Shown here: piece after piece, positions 36,810 through 45,162 of the stretch
Position numbering within the stretch: position 1 is the first letter of the stretch
How the letters are laid out: each line of letters opens with the position of its first letter
The notes under the pieces: model-generated
The model's database searches: none
What the model was told of the DNA's origin: nothing
Seen by the model: the letters and a program-made list of their open reading frames with translations, nothing else
Origin: Halpernia frigidisoli
GTDB taxonomy: Bacteria; Bacteroidota; Bacteroidia; Flavobacteriales; Weeksellaceae
Assembly: GCF_900113805.1 (NCBI RefSeq)
Contig: NZ_FOQT01000001.1
Coordinates: 658,411 to 722,410 of the forward strand
Reading direction: 5' to 3'
DNA: 64,000 nt
Translations under genes and position numbers: made by a program

Positions 36810-39322
36810 GAATCTGAGAGATTTTCAAGCGCTTTCAGCATATCGATTCCTTTTCTCAAAACCGGTTTAAATAAATCGCCGTTTTTATTAATTCGTTCCA
36901 ACGAATTCTCGATATTGAAATCGGTAGGTTTCAAACCAACTTTTAATTCTTCCCATTTTAAAGGCATAGAAACTGGCGCAAACTCTTTCGGACGAATGCT
37001 GTAAACGCTTGCTAATGTTTGTCCGCTACGGTTTTGAAGATAATCTAAATAGATTTTTTTATCACTTCTGGTTTTTAAAGCGCGTTCTAAAGTCGTCAGT
37101 TTTGGCAACTTTTTTTCCACTTTTTGCATTAAAATATGCGCGAAATTTTTCACCTGATCAAAAAAATATTGATTTTCCATCGGAACAAAAATGTGAATGC
37201 CAGAACTGCCGGAAGTTTTCGGAAAACCTTTGATTTTTGCTAAATCTAAAACCTCTTTCACTGCAAGCGCGGTTTCAATCACTTCATCGAAAGTATTTTT
37301 ATCCGAAGGATCAAGATCGATGGCCATCCAGGTGGGGTTTTCTAAATTTTTAGTTGTAGAATTCCACGGATTTAGATCTATGCAACCTAAATTATTTAAG
37401 TAAGCCAGACTTTCTTTTGAGTTACAGATCAAATAATTAATGTCTTTATCATTAGAATCAGAATGAATTGCAACTTTCTCAATCCAATTTGGCGCATCAT
37501 TTCCTGCGTCTTTTTGGTAGAAACTCAAACCTTTTATTCCATTCGGAAAACGGTTTAAAGATTGCGGACGATCTTTCAAATGCGGTAGAATATATTCCGA
37601 AACCGACTGGTAATATTCTACGACATCGCCCTTTGTAAAGCTACTTTCCGGAAAATAAATCTTTTCCTGATTAGTCAGTTTTAGATTTACGATCTCAATC
37701 TTACTTTTTTTCGAGATTGATTTTTTAATTCCTTTTTTAGGTTCGCTCTTTTGATATTCTAATTTTTCATCGTCCCGAAGATCTTCCACAGCCTTATCTT
37801 CACGCAAACCGATAAAAACAGGATGTCTAAAAACACCATCTTTGGTAATTTCGGTAAATTTTATTTCACAAATCAATTCCGGTTTAAGCCAGGTTGCAGG
37901 CGCATTAGTTTTTGGAACTTGTTCAAAAGGGCATTTTTTACTGATTAAAGGTTCAAAAACATTTGCTAAACTTTCTAAAGTTTCATCTGAAAAACCAGTT
38001 CCCGTATGTCCGCAATAAACCAATTTTTCATTTTCGTATTTACCTAAAATCAAAGCACCAAAAGATTTTCTCGAACCTTTTCCTTCTGTAAAACCGCAGA
38101 TAATAACATCTTCAGTTTGCTGGAATTTAATTTTTAACCAATCATCAGAACGACTTCCTTCTACGTACTTACTATCGGCCTTTTTAGCGATCATTCCTTC
38201 AAGTTCCATAGATTTTATTTGCTCAAAAAAATCTTTGCCTTTTTCCGGAACATGATCGCAATATTTCACGACTTCATTTTCCACCAAAGCGTCTTTCAAT
38301 AATTCTTTACGTTCCAGTAAAGTCAAACTTTCTGTGGAATGACCATTTAGCCAAAGCAAATCGAAAACCTGGTAAGTCAAAGCCATATTTGGATTTTCAC
38401 CAATTTGCTGCAGTTTTTGAAAATCAGGTTTTCCTTCCGAATTAAACGCAACTATTTCACCATCCAGAATCATTTTATGATTTTGAGTTTCTAAAGCGTC
38501 AGAAACTTTGTGGAATTTTTCTTTGAAAGATAAACCATTACGAGAATAGAGTAGTGAAGCACTTTCCCGCAAATCAGCAATTGCGCGATAACCGTCCCAT
38601 TTTATTTCAAAAACCCAGTCTTTTTTATCAAATGCCGCTTCCGCAGTTTTTGCGAGCATTGGTTTTATAAAATCTGTAAGTTTTTTTTCATTCGATAAAG
38701 CCGGCGTGTAATTTTTAAAACTTGATTTTACTCCAGGTTTATTGTCTGATTTTTTTTCCAAAACCTCAGAAACTTTAGAATTTTCGGAGATATGATTTTC
38801 TGCGTCATAATCAGTTTCTGCAAACTCATCTTTGTGTTTTATCAAAAGCCACGCATTGTCATCTTTCGGATTTTTAATTTTCACCAACGCAAATTCACCT
38901 TTCAATTTTTCCCCGTGAAGAATAAATTTTAAAGAACCTTTGTGAAGTTCATTTCTTAAAATTAAATCATCAGTTTTTCCCTCTTTTTTTTGTAAAGCTT
39001 CGTAAGTACCAGAATCCCAAATTTCTACCTCGCCCGCGCCGTAATTTCCTTTCGGAATTGAACCTTCAAAATCTTTATAAGAATAAGGATGATCTTCCAC
39101 TTTCATCGCTAAGCGTTTATCAGCAGGATTTAATGAAGGACCTTTTGGAATGGCCCAACTTTTCAGAACGCCGTCCATTTCTAAACGAAAATCATAATGC
39201 AAACGCGAAGCAGCGTGTCTTTGGATCACAAAAATTAATTTGTTTTCACTGCTTTCTATCTTACCTTTTGGTTCAGAAGTTTCCTTAAAATCACGTTTTT
39301 TTTGATAATCTTCAAGGCTCAT
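36806..39322 (-). CDS. ligD: Multifunctional DNA ligase D (phosphoesterase-ligase-polymerase)
   Basis: An 838-aa NHEJ enzyme. The N-terminal 3'-phosphoesterase has His36, His42 and Asp44 (QRHAASRLHYD), spaced as in Pseudomonas LigD. The ATP-dependent ligase follows, with adenylated Lys241 in EIKWDGYRA, then an OB-fold region ('LKIKFQQTEDVIICGFTEG'). The C-terminal primase-like polymerase (about 550-830) includes 'FPKTSGSSGIHIFVPM'. It repairs double-strand ends delivered by Ku, whose gene lies 1 nt upstream on the same strand. Length is typical. Confidence 0.97.
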   Translation of the reverse strand: MSLEDYQKKRDFKETSEPKGKIESSENKLIFVIQRHAASRLHYDFRLEMDGVLKSWAIPKGPSLNPADKRLAMKVEDHPYSYKDFEGSIPKGNYGAGEVEIWDSGTYEALQKKEGKTDDLILRNELHKGSLKFILHGEKLKGEFALVKIKNPKDDNAWLLIKHKDEFAETDYDAENHISENSKVSEVLEKKSDNKPGVKSSFKNYTPALSNEKKLTDFIKPMLAKTAEAAFDKKDWVFEIKWDGYRAIADLRESASLLYSRNGLSFKEKFHKVSDALETQNHKMILDGEIVAFNSEGKPDFQKLQQIGENPNMALTYQVFDLLWLNGHSTESLTLLERKELLKDALVENEVVKYCDHVPEKGKDFFEQIKSMELEGMIAKKADSKYVEGSRSDDWLKIKFQQTEDVIICGFTEGKGSRKSFGALILGKYENEKLVYCGHTGTGFSDETLESLANVFEPLISKKCPFEQVPKTNAPATWLKPELICEIKFTEITKDGVFRHPVFIGLREDKAVEDLRDDEKLEYQKSEPKKGIKKSISKKSKIEIVNLKLTNQEKIYFPESSFTKGDVVEYYQSVSEYILPHLKDRPQSLNRFPNGIKGLSFYQKDAGNDAPNWIEKVAIHSDSNDKDINYLICNSKESLAYLNNLGCIDLNPWNSTTKNLENPTWMAIDLDPSDKNTFDEVIETALAVKEVLDLAKIKGFPKTSGSSGIHIFVPMENQYFFDQVKNFAHILMQKVEKKLPKLTTLERALKTRSDKKIYLDYLQNRSGQTLASVYSIRPKEFAPVSMPLKWEELKVGLKPTDFNIENSLERINKNGDLFKPVLRKGIDMLKALENLSDS

Positions 39323-39323
39323 T

Positions 39324-40109
39324 TTACGAGGCTTTTTTTACTTTTTTCGGTTGTTCTAAACTCGCTTTCAACTGCGCCATCAAATCAACCACTTTGCCGG
39401 AATCTTCTTTTACTTCAACTCTTTTTACGGTTTTTCCTTTCGCTTTTTGCTTGATTATTTTCAATAATTTTTCAGCGTAAGTATCTTTAAATTCTTCCGG
39501 TTTAAAAACGTCAGACAATTGCTCAATTAAAGAAATTGCCATTTTTAATTCGGCGGGTTTTGGGTCTTTTTTCGTTGGTAATTTTAATTCAGAAACATCA
39601 CGAATTTCCTGTGGAAATCGCAATTTGTTCATTACCAAAACGTCATCATTATAAGGACGAACCAATGCCAGCGCTTCTTTATCACGCATTACAAAGGTTC
39701 CGACGCCAACCATTCCTGTTTTTTTCAATGCTTTTATTAGTAATCTGTACGGATTTTCCCCATTTTTTTGCGGTTCTAAAAAGTAAGGTTTCTCGAAATA
39801 CACAGAATCAATTTCTTCCTCTTTTACAAATTGCTCGATCGAAAAAATCTTGTTTTTTTCCGGACTTGCCGCTTCAAAATCCGACTTATCCAAAACCACA
39901 TAATGATCATCAACCATGTAGCCTTTCACAATTTCGCTGTATTTCACTTCCTTCCCGGATTTCTCATTCACGCGCTTAAACTTGATATTAGAAAGATCAT
40001 GAGAATCCAGCATGTCAAGATCCAGATTGCTGTCGTCCGTTGCAGAATAAATTTTTATGGGGATATTTACCAGGCCAAATCCGATGGCACCGTTCCAGAT
40101 TGCTTTCAT
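39324..40109 (-). CDS. ku: Ku protein for non-homologous end joining
   Basis: A 261-aa bacterial Ku. It begins with the conserved 'MKAIWNGAIGFGLVNIPIKIY', has 'FKRVNEKSGKEV', 'YMVDDHYVVLDKSDFEAASPEK', 'FLEPQKNGENPYRLL' and 'FVMRDKEALALVRPYND', and ends in a Lys-rich tail, as bacterial Ku proteins do. It binds DNA ends and recruits LigD. The two genes form an operon. The 500-nt upstream gap is filled by repeats. Confidence 0.97.
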   Translation of the reverse strand: MKAIWNGAIGFGLVNIPIKIYSATDDSNLDLDMLDSHDLSNIKFKRVNEKSGKEVKYSEIVKGYMVDDHYVVLDKSDFEAASPEKNKIFSIEQFVKEEEIDSVYFEKPYFLEPQKNGENPYRLLIKALKKTGMVGVGTFVMRDKEALALVRPYNDDVLVMNKLRFPQEIRDVSELKLPTKKDPKPAELKMAISLIEQLSDVFKPEEFKDTYAEKLLKIIKQKAKGKTVKRVEVKEDSGKVVDLMAQLKASLEQPKKVKKAS

Positions 40110-40123
40110 ATTTTAGGTTTTAG

Positions 40124-40144
40124 TGTTTTGTGTTTTGTGTTTTG
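40124..40144 (+). repeat. Three-unit 7-bp tandem repeat upstream of ku
   Basis: TGTTTTG repeated exactly three times, starting 15 nt upstream of the ku start on the opposite strand. Confidence 0.85.
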
Positions 40145-40152
40145 TATTTTTT

Positions 40153-40274
40153 GGGCAGACATTTGACTTTGTCGAATGCTTACTTTTAATTTTTTTATGG
40201 CAGCATTTCCGTCTTCCGTTCCCAATCTTTTTTTCAAATGCAAAAAAAGGATTTCCACTCAAGCCGGGCTGCAA
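40153..40274 (+). repeat. Foldback intergenic repeat, family 1, copy C
   Basis: Outer edge GGGCAGACATTTGA at 40153, core 40199-40274: GGCAGCATTTCCG, TTCCGTTCCCAATCTTTTTT, ATGCAAAAAAAGGATTTCC and GGGCTGCAA. Only a few bases differ from copy B in the core. ATCTTTTTTT and AAAAAAAGGAT fold back as an 11-bp stem with one bulge. It lies between divergent ku and era. Confidence 0.8.
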
Positions 40275-40359
40275 TTGCTTCATAAAAATAAGAGATTTTT
40301 TTGTAATAAAAGACGAAATTAGTTTCTTATTAGAAAATTAACTTCAAAACAAACGAAAC

Positions 40360-40535
40360 TCTGCGTGAGGGATAGAAAGGGTGCGACCGAAGGAAGCAGT
40401 CTTTTGTGAAAAAAATTCATTTTTTTTCACAAAAGACCGGAACGAAGTGTAGCCCTGCATAGCCCGACCCGAGCCAAAAATAATAGAGTAGTGATGCGAA
40501 AATTTTCCGGCGAGGGGCACGCCCAAAACATTATG
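40360..40535 (+). repeat. GC-richer intergenic element with a 17-bp perfect hairpin (family 3)
   Basis: Starts TGCGTGAGGGATAGAAAGGG and ends GGCGAGGGGCACGCCC. At its centre GTCTTTTGTGAAAAAAA (40399-40415) is perfectly complementary to 40421-40437 around a 5-nt loop. The flanks are markedly richer in G and C than neighbouring intergenic DNA. No coding frame is convincing. Confidence 0.6.
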
Positions 40536-40556
40536 GTAAAAGAAGAATAAAATCAT

Positions 40557-40564
40557 TAAATTTG
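40557..40564 (+). promoter_or_regulatory. -7 box of era
   Basis: TAAATTTG matches TAnnTTTG just after the family 3 element, giving a leader of about 40 nt. Confidence 0.6.
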
Positions 40565-40609
40565 CAGAACCATGCGGAAAATTTTCCGTTAAAATTTTAA
40601 AAACAAAAC

Positions 40610-41485
40610 ATGCATAAAGCAGGATTCGTCAATATTGTAGGAAAACCAAACGCGGGAAAATCTACCTTATTAAACCAATTAATGGGCGAAAAATTAGCGA
40701 TCGTCACGCAAAAAGCACAAACAACCAGACATAGAATTTTTGGAATATATAATGAGGAAGACCTTCAAATTGTGTTTTCTGACACGCCTGGCGTTTTAGA
40801 ACCAAAGTATGAACTTCAGGAGAAAATGATGGATTTTGTGAAAGATTCTTTGCAGGATGCGGACGTTTTTTTATTCATAGTTGATATAAAAGACCGCGAC
40901 AAACCATCTGAATATCTGATTGAAAAATTGAATAAAATCCCGGTTCCAGTGTTGCTTTTACTGAATAAAGTGGATGAAACAACGCAGGAAAAAATGGAAG
41001 AAGCGGTGGCTTTTTGGCACAAACAAATTCCAAAAGCCGAAATTTTGCCGATTTCTGCATTGAAGGCTTACAACACGGATTATATTTTACCGAAATTAAA
41101 AGAACTTTTACCGGAAAATCCGCCATATTACGGGAAAGATCAGATCACAGACAAGCCGGAACGTTTTTTTGTAAATGAGACCATTCGCGAGAAAATCTTA
41201 TTAAATTATGAAAAAGAAATTCCATATTCTGTGGAAGTTGTGACGGAACAATTTGTTGAGAAAGATACTGCAATTGTTATTGACGCCGTTATATATGTGG
41301 AAAGAGATAGTCAAAAAGGTATTATTATTGGCCATAAAGGCGAGATGATAAAAAAAGTGGGAACACAGGCAAGAGTTGATTTAGAGAAGTTTTTCGGCAA
41401 GAAAATCCATTTAAGTTTGTTCGTAAAAGTAAGAAAAGACTGGCGGAAAAATGAGCGCGATCTGAAAGGATTTGGTTATAGATAA
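40610..41485 (+). CDS. era: GTPase Era
   Basis: A 291-aa Ras-like GTPase for 16S rRNA maturation and 30S assembly. G1 is GKPNAGKST (near residue 8), G3 is DTPG, G4 is NKVD and G5 is SAL. A C-terminal KH domain follows, with 'IIGHKGEMIKKVGTQAR' as the GxxG loop, and the end 'SLFVKVRKDWRKNERDLKGFGY' is typical. Length is close to the E. coli protein. Confidence 0.97.
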   Translation: MHKAGFVNIVGKPNAGKSTLLNQLMGEKLAIVTQKAQTTRHRIFGIYNEEDLQIVFSDTPGVLEPKYELQEKMMDFVKDSLQDADVFLFIVDIKDRDKPSEYLIEKLNKIPVPVLLLLNKVDETTQEKMEEAVAFWHKQIPKAEILPISALKAYNTDYILPKLKELLPENPPYYGKDQITDKPERFFVNETIREKILLNYEKEIPYSVEVVTEQFVEKDTAIVIDAVIYVERDSQKGIIIGHKGEMIKKVGTQARVDLEKFFGKKIHLSLFVKVRKDWRKNERDLKGFGYR

Positions 41486-41573
41486 GAATTTTCAATATTA
41501 ATTTTTACGATAATATTTGAGGCAATTTGGAGGTTTAAAAGAAATTATTTAATTTTATTACATAATAATCAAT

Positions 41574-41993
41574 ATGAATTTAAATTCTGTTTCCTTTAAT
41601 AAGAATGCATTAGCAATAGTTTTGGTCTTAGTAAGGATTTTTGTAGGCTTTGCAATGTTGACACATGGATACCCAAAACTTCAAAAACTATTATCAGGTG
41701 AAGAAATTCAATTTTACAATTTCTTAGGACTAGGTTCAAAATTCACACTTATACTAACTGTTTTTGCGGAAGTAATCTGTTCACTTTTTTTGATTTTAGG
41801 ATTATTTACCAGAACATTCGCGATACCGTTGGTAATTACGATGGCTGTCGCAGCTTTCATAACACATGCTTCTGATGCTTTTGCCGAGAAAGAGATGGCA
41901 ATGCTTTACCTTTCAATATATATTGTCATTCTTGTATGTGGCGGCGGACGGTATTCAATAGATGCCTTGGTTAGCAATAAAAAGAATTTTTAA
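41574..41993 (+). CDS. DoxX family membrane protein
   Basis: A 139-aa protein with four hydrophobic helices. The DoxX pattern 'VLVRIFVGFAMLTHGYPKL' opens the protein, followed by 'FAEVICSLFLILGLFTR' and 'MLYLSIYIVILVCGGGRYSID'. Related proteins are membrane redox components or quinone-linked oxidases; the function is not defined. It follows era by about 90 nt on the same strand. Confidence 0.85.
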   Translation: MNLNSVSFNKNALAIVLVLVRIFVGFAMLTHGYPKLQKLLSGEEIQFYNFLGLGSKFTLILTVFAEVICSLFLILGLFTRTFAIPLVITMAVAAFITHASDAFAEKEMAMLYLSIYIVILVCGGGRYSIDALVSNKKNF

Positions 41994-42100
41994 AATTATA
42001 TAAAATCATATCGGATCGAAAGGCTTTAATATATTCTATTTAACATAATATAAATTATAGGCATTTTTATAGGATTGAGATATTTTGTGTTTTTGCGGTA

Positions 42101-43462
42101 TTACGGCTTTACCGCATATTTTTTGTAAAATGGCGGAAAACTATCAATTCCTGAACGTTCCTTATTTAAAACCAAAATTCCAATAGCATTTACTGATGTT
42201 GGTGCTCCGGCATTTATCAAATCTTCAACACCTCGATAAGAGCCCTGAAAATTTAAACCAAAAATATTTAAATTCGATGTGATTTGCAAATTTGAACCAC
42301 GCGCTGAATTTGCTGAAGTAATTTTAAAATTTGTCCCCGGCAAAGGATCGAGAAATCTGCATCCGATGATATTCATGGTTCCACCAGTATGTGTAATTAT
42401 ATTTCCATCAGCAGGTGCACCACGTAAACCACGACCGAGGCCTGAATACCAAATGTTTTTTAAAGTAATATTATCCCCGGCATAGTGTATTGAGTTGTGG
42501 TTATAGATCATTCCTATCCCTTCAAGACGCACACCATCAACGCTTAAAGTCTCATTTGACCCGGTCCTTAAAATATATGTATTACAGTTTTGTGCACCGC
42601 GGCCAATAACAACACCACCAACATTATTGAAATAAAAAGCATTTCGAACCTGATTAGCCTGACAATCTATAAAAGTATGGGAGAGATTGTTTCCAAATGT
42701 TCCATTTCCTATTTTAAAGGCATTATTATAAAGCGTTTTATCTGCATCGTTAATATTACCAGCGATTGTAATATTGATTAATTCTGTTTCATCGTTCTGA
42801 TTTGAGCCATCCAAAAAAACACCCGTGTCAAATTTTGTTTCACCATGAATGTGTATATTTTCAAATTTATTTTTGGTACTTGACCGCAAACTGCCGGCCG
42901 GAGGATTTGAAATACCATCGCCCCACACGGATCTAATTACATTTTTTACGCGTCCTGTTTCACCAACAACCTCAAAGTTTCCTAAATAACCATAGGCAAC
43001 ACCATTAAATAAAATCATGTCATTAATGTTAACACCATTCCGTAATCTTAAAGTTGTTGAAGTTCCTGCACCAGTCAATTTAAAACCTTTAACACTTTTA
43101 ATCTCAATTGTTTTATCAATATCATAAATCGCAGCTGGCATATAAACTTCAGCGATCTGTATTGCCTGGGTTCCAAAATAATGTATTGAGGCTTTAATAG
43201 CTTTGTTTATAGCATCAGAATTATTACCATACCAGAGAACATTAATTCTGTTATCAGGAGTAACTCTTTTATAGTAAGTACTCCCCTTTTTTGAAAAGAA
43301 TATTCCATCAACGTCCGAATCCTTAACTGGCATACCTACGGCATTTATGGTGGTAACAGTATAATTTACGTTTTCTTTACTTTTATCGTCGTAGAACTGT
43401 ACAACCTGAGCGGAAGATAAAAATGTAATTAATATATGGAAAATAGAAATAAATTTTTTCAT
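42101..43462 (-). CDS. Secreted right-handed beta-helix protein (pectate lyase-like fold)
   Basis: A 453-aa protein with a signal peptide ending near TFLSSAQ. The repetitive body has short strands with N/G/I-rich turns ('VKGFKLTGAGTSTTLRLRNG', 'NVGGVVIGRGAQNC', 'NIIGCRFLDP'), the usual look of a parallel beta-helix. The first 60 residues resemble a 'pectate lyase superfamily' N-cap ('YGNNSDAINKAIKASI', 'VYMPAAIYDIDKTIEI'). No catalytic motif could be placed, and no CBM or polysaccharide locus is near. It could be a polysaccharide-binding or lyase-like protein. Confidence 0.7.
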   Translation of the reverse strand: MKKFISIFHILITFLSSAQVVQFYDDKSKENVNYTVTTINAVGMPVKDSDVDGIFFSKKGSTYYKRVTPDNRINVLWYGNNSDAINKAIKASIHYFGTQAIQIAEVYMPAAIYDIDKTIEIKSVKGFKLTGAGTSTTLRLRNGVNINDMILFNGVAYGYLGNFEVVGETGRVKNVIRSVWGDGISNPPAGSLRSSTKNKFENIHIHGETKFDTGVFLDGSNQNDETELINITIAGNINDADKTLYNNAFKIGNGTFGNNLSHTFIDCQANQVRNAFYFNNVGGVVIGRGAQNCNTYILRTGSNETLSVDGVRLEGIGMIYNHNSIHYAGDNITLKNIWYSGLGRGLRGAPADGNIITHTGGTMNIIGCRFLDPLPGTNFKITSANSARGSNLQITSNLNIFGLNFQGSYRGVEDLINAGAPTSVNAIGILVLNKERSGIDSFPPFYKKYAVKP

Positions 43463-43818
43463 CCTTTTATTTTTTAGCTTATCTACAAATCAATAATATT
43501 ACTTTGTCAGAGCAGATTTAATTTTATGACTATTTTAGTGGGAAATTGAATAATATTATTGTCCGAAGATAATAAATTATTAACCGAATTATCTTAATTA
43601 TCTTTTTTTAGAAATAGTGCCTGTTAGAAGTATTAAATATATTAATAGTCAAAATATCTTTCTAATTTAACAATCGATATCTACATAAAATTTAAATACC
43701 AAAAATAAATCTTTTTATAATTGCATAAAAAATATTATTTTAAGAAAATATTAGATTTATAATTTTTAGAATAAGCTTCTATGAGAAATTTTATTCAAAA
43801 CATTTTTTGCCCATTTAA
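43463..43818. other. AT-rich intergenic region, nothing recognised
   Basis: A gap of about 350 nt before the lipoprotein promoter, strongly AT-rich, without ORF, tRNA or repeat matching the other families. Probably the control region of the divergent beta-helix and lipoprotein genes. Confidence 0.5.
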
Positions 43819-43850
43819 TTTGCAATTATTATCTGCTTTTTGTACTTTTA
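43819..43850 (+). promoter_or_regulatory. Promoter of the small lipoprotein gene
   Basis: TTTG at 43819-43822, 20-nt spacer, TACTTTTA at 43843-43850 (one mismatch). The implied start is near 43854, downstream of the ATG at 43852, so translation should begin at the ATG at 43873. Confidence 0.6.
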
Positions 43851-43872
43851 AATGTTTTTAAACTTATTATCT

Positions 43873-44349
43873 ATGAAATATTTATGCTGCCCAATTTTAT
43901 TAATCTTTGTTATTTCGTGTTCGAAAAAAGAAACCACTGAAAATAAAAAGCTGACGATACCGGATTCTGCAATTTCTTCCGGTGAATCTGCGTTTAGAGT
44001 GGAGAAAATTCCAGAGAATTGTTATTTAATGGTTACTGGTAAAGATTCTGCCGCAATACATTTGGTAGATAATTTAGGAACTGTCAGCGGCGAAATGGTT
44101 GTTAAAAACAGTGAAAAAGATTCTTCATCAGGCGAACTGGCAGGTTTTATAAGTGGAGATACCTTAAAATTAGATTATACTTTTCAAAGTGAAGGCGTTA
44201 CATCAGAAAATGACATCTATTTTTTACAAAAAGAAAATGAGTTAATACAGGGTTTGGGGGATTATAAAAATACTAAATCTTTAAAATTTGACACTTCAAA
44301 TAATTTTAAAAAATCAGACTGTAATCTGATAAGTAAAATTTTGAAATAA
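43873..44349 (+). CDS. Small lipoprotein of unknown function
   Basis: A protein of about 158 aa from the ATG at 43873; an earlier ATG at 43852 would lie at or before the expected transcript start. Signal peptide MKYLCCPILLIFVISC with a lipobox (FVISC). The mature part has 'IPENCYLMVTGKDSAAIHL' and 'SGELAGFISGDTLKLDYTFQ', a beta-rich pattern seen in many flavobacterial lipoproteins of unknown function. It ends 6 nt before the Nudix-like gene, so the two are probably co-transcribed. Confidence 0.75.
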   Translation: MKYLCCPILLIFVISCSKKETTENKKLTIPDSAISSGESAFRVEKIPENCYLMVTGKDSAAIHLVDNLGTVSGEMVVKNSEKDSSSGELAGFISGDTLKLDYTFQSEGVTSENDIYFLQKENELIQGLGDYKNTKSLKFDTSNNFKKSDCNLISKILK

Positions 44350-44355
44350 ACAAAT

Positions 44356-45105
44356 ATGATCAAAAAAGTTGATGACTCGAAAAATAAATTAAGTCTTTCA
44401 GAATTGATTGATACCACAGGTTTTGTGGAACATGTTTCTGTTGACTGCATTATTTTTGGCTTTAATAAAAATGAACTAAAAGTATTGCTTCTAAAATACC
44501 ACGAACTGGAAAGATGGTCTGTGCCCGGTGGATTTGTTTTTAAAAATGAAAGTCTGGATGATGCAGCAGCACGCACTTTATATGAAAGAACTCATCTTGA
44601 AAATTTATTTTTACAGCAGTTTTATACCTTTGGTGATGTTGAAAGGACGGATCAAAATAATCCACATCGCGAGCTGCTTAAAAGCAGGAATATAAGTGTT
44701 GACGCAAATCACTGGATCTATCAGCGTTTTATTTCTACTGCCTATTTTGCACTTATTGATTTTACGATATCTCACACATTTCCAGATACTTTCAACGAGA
44801 CCTGCGCCTGGTTTTCCGTTGACGAATTACCAAAAATGGCTTTCGATCACGACGTTGTAATCAAAAAAGGTCTTGATTTTTTACGTAAAAATTTAGATTA
44901 TAATATTGTAGGAAGCAATCTTTTGCCGGAAAAATTCACGATGAAAGAATTGCAAACCTTATATGAAACTATTTTAGATGAAAAATTTCGAAGAAATAAT
45001 TTTCAGCGTAAAATATTGAGCCTTAATATCTTACAACGTTTAGAAAAACTTTATACAGGTTCTGCTAACAAAGCACCGTATCTCTATAAATTTTTAAATA
45101 AATAA
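44356..45105 (+). CDS. NrtR-like transcriptional regulator with a degenerate Nudix domain
   Basis: A 249-aa protein: Nudix fold (about 20-155) plus a C-terminal winged helix (about 175-245, 'TMKELQTLYETILDEKFRRN'). The Nudix box is altered: GGFVFKNESLDDAAARTLYER keeps the Gly and first Glu but lacks the catalytic REUxEE (RTLYER), so hydrolysis is unlikely. Such regulators in Bacteroidota control sugar or NAD metabolism by binding small effectors. Effector and targets are unknown. Confidence 0.85.
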   Translation: MIKKVDDSKNKLSLSELIDTTGFVEHVSVDCIIFGFNKNELKVLLLKYHELERWSVPGGFVFKNESLDDAAARTLYERTHLENLFLQQFYTFGDVERTDQNNPHRELLKSRNISVDANHWIYQRFISTAYFALIDFTISHTFPDTFNETCAWFSVDELPKMAFDHDVVIKKGLDFLRKNLDYNIVGSNLLPEKFTMKELQTLYETILDEKFRRNNFQRKILSLNILQRLEKLYTGSANKAPYLYKFLNK

Positions 45106-45162
45106 TACCTTTAAAATTTCCTCAAAATTTTTAAAAATCTTACTTTAGACAAAATTTAAAGT

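Noticed and set aside
39536..39979. A 147-codon plus-strand frame antisense to ku
   Set aside because: Ku is intact on the other strand with all conserved blocks, and the antisense frame has no recognisable domain.
36806..40109. Ku-LigD as a novel defence system
   Set aside because: Both proteins match standard bacterial NHEJ with complete catalytic sets.
42101..43462. Phage tail-spike protein as a prophage trace
   Set aside because: It has a signal peptide, and no phage gene lies near.
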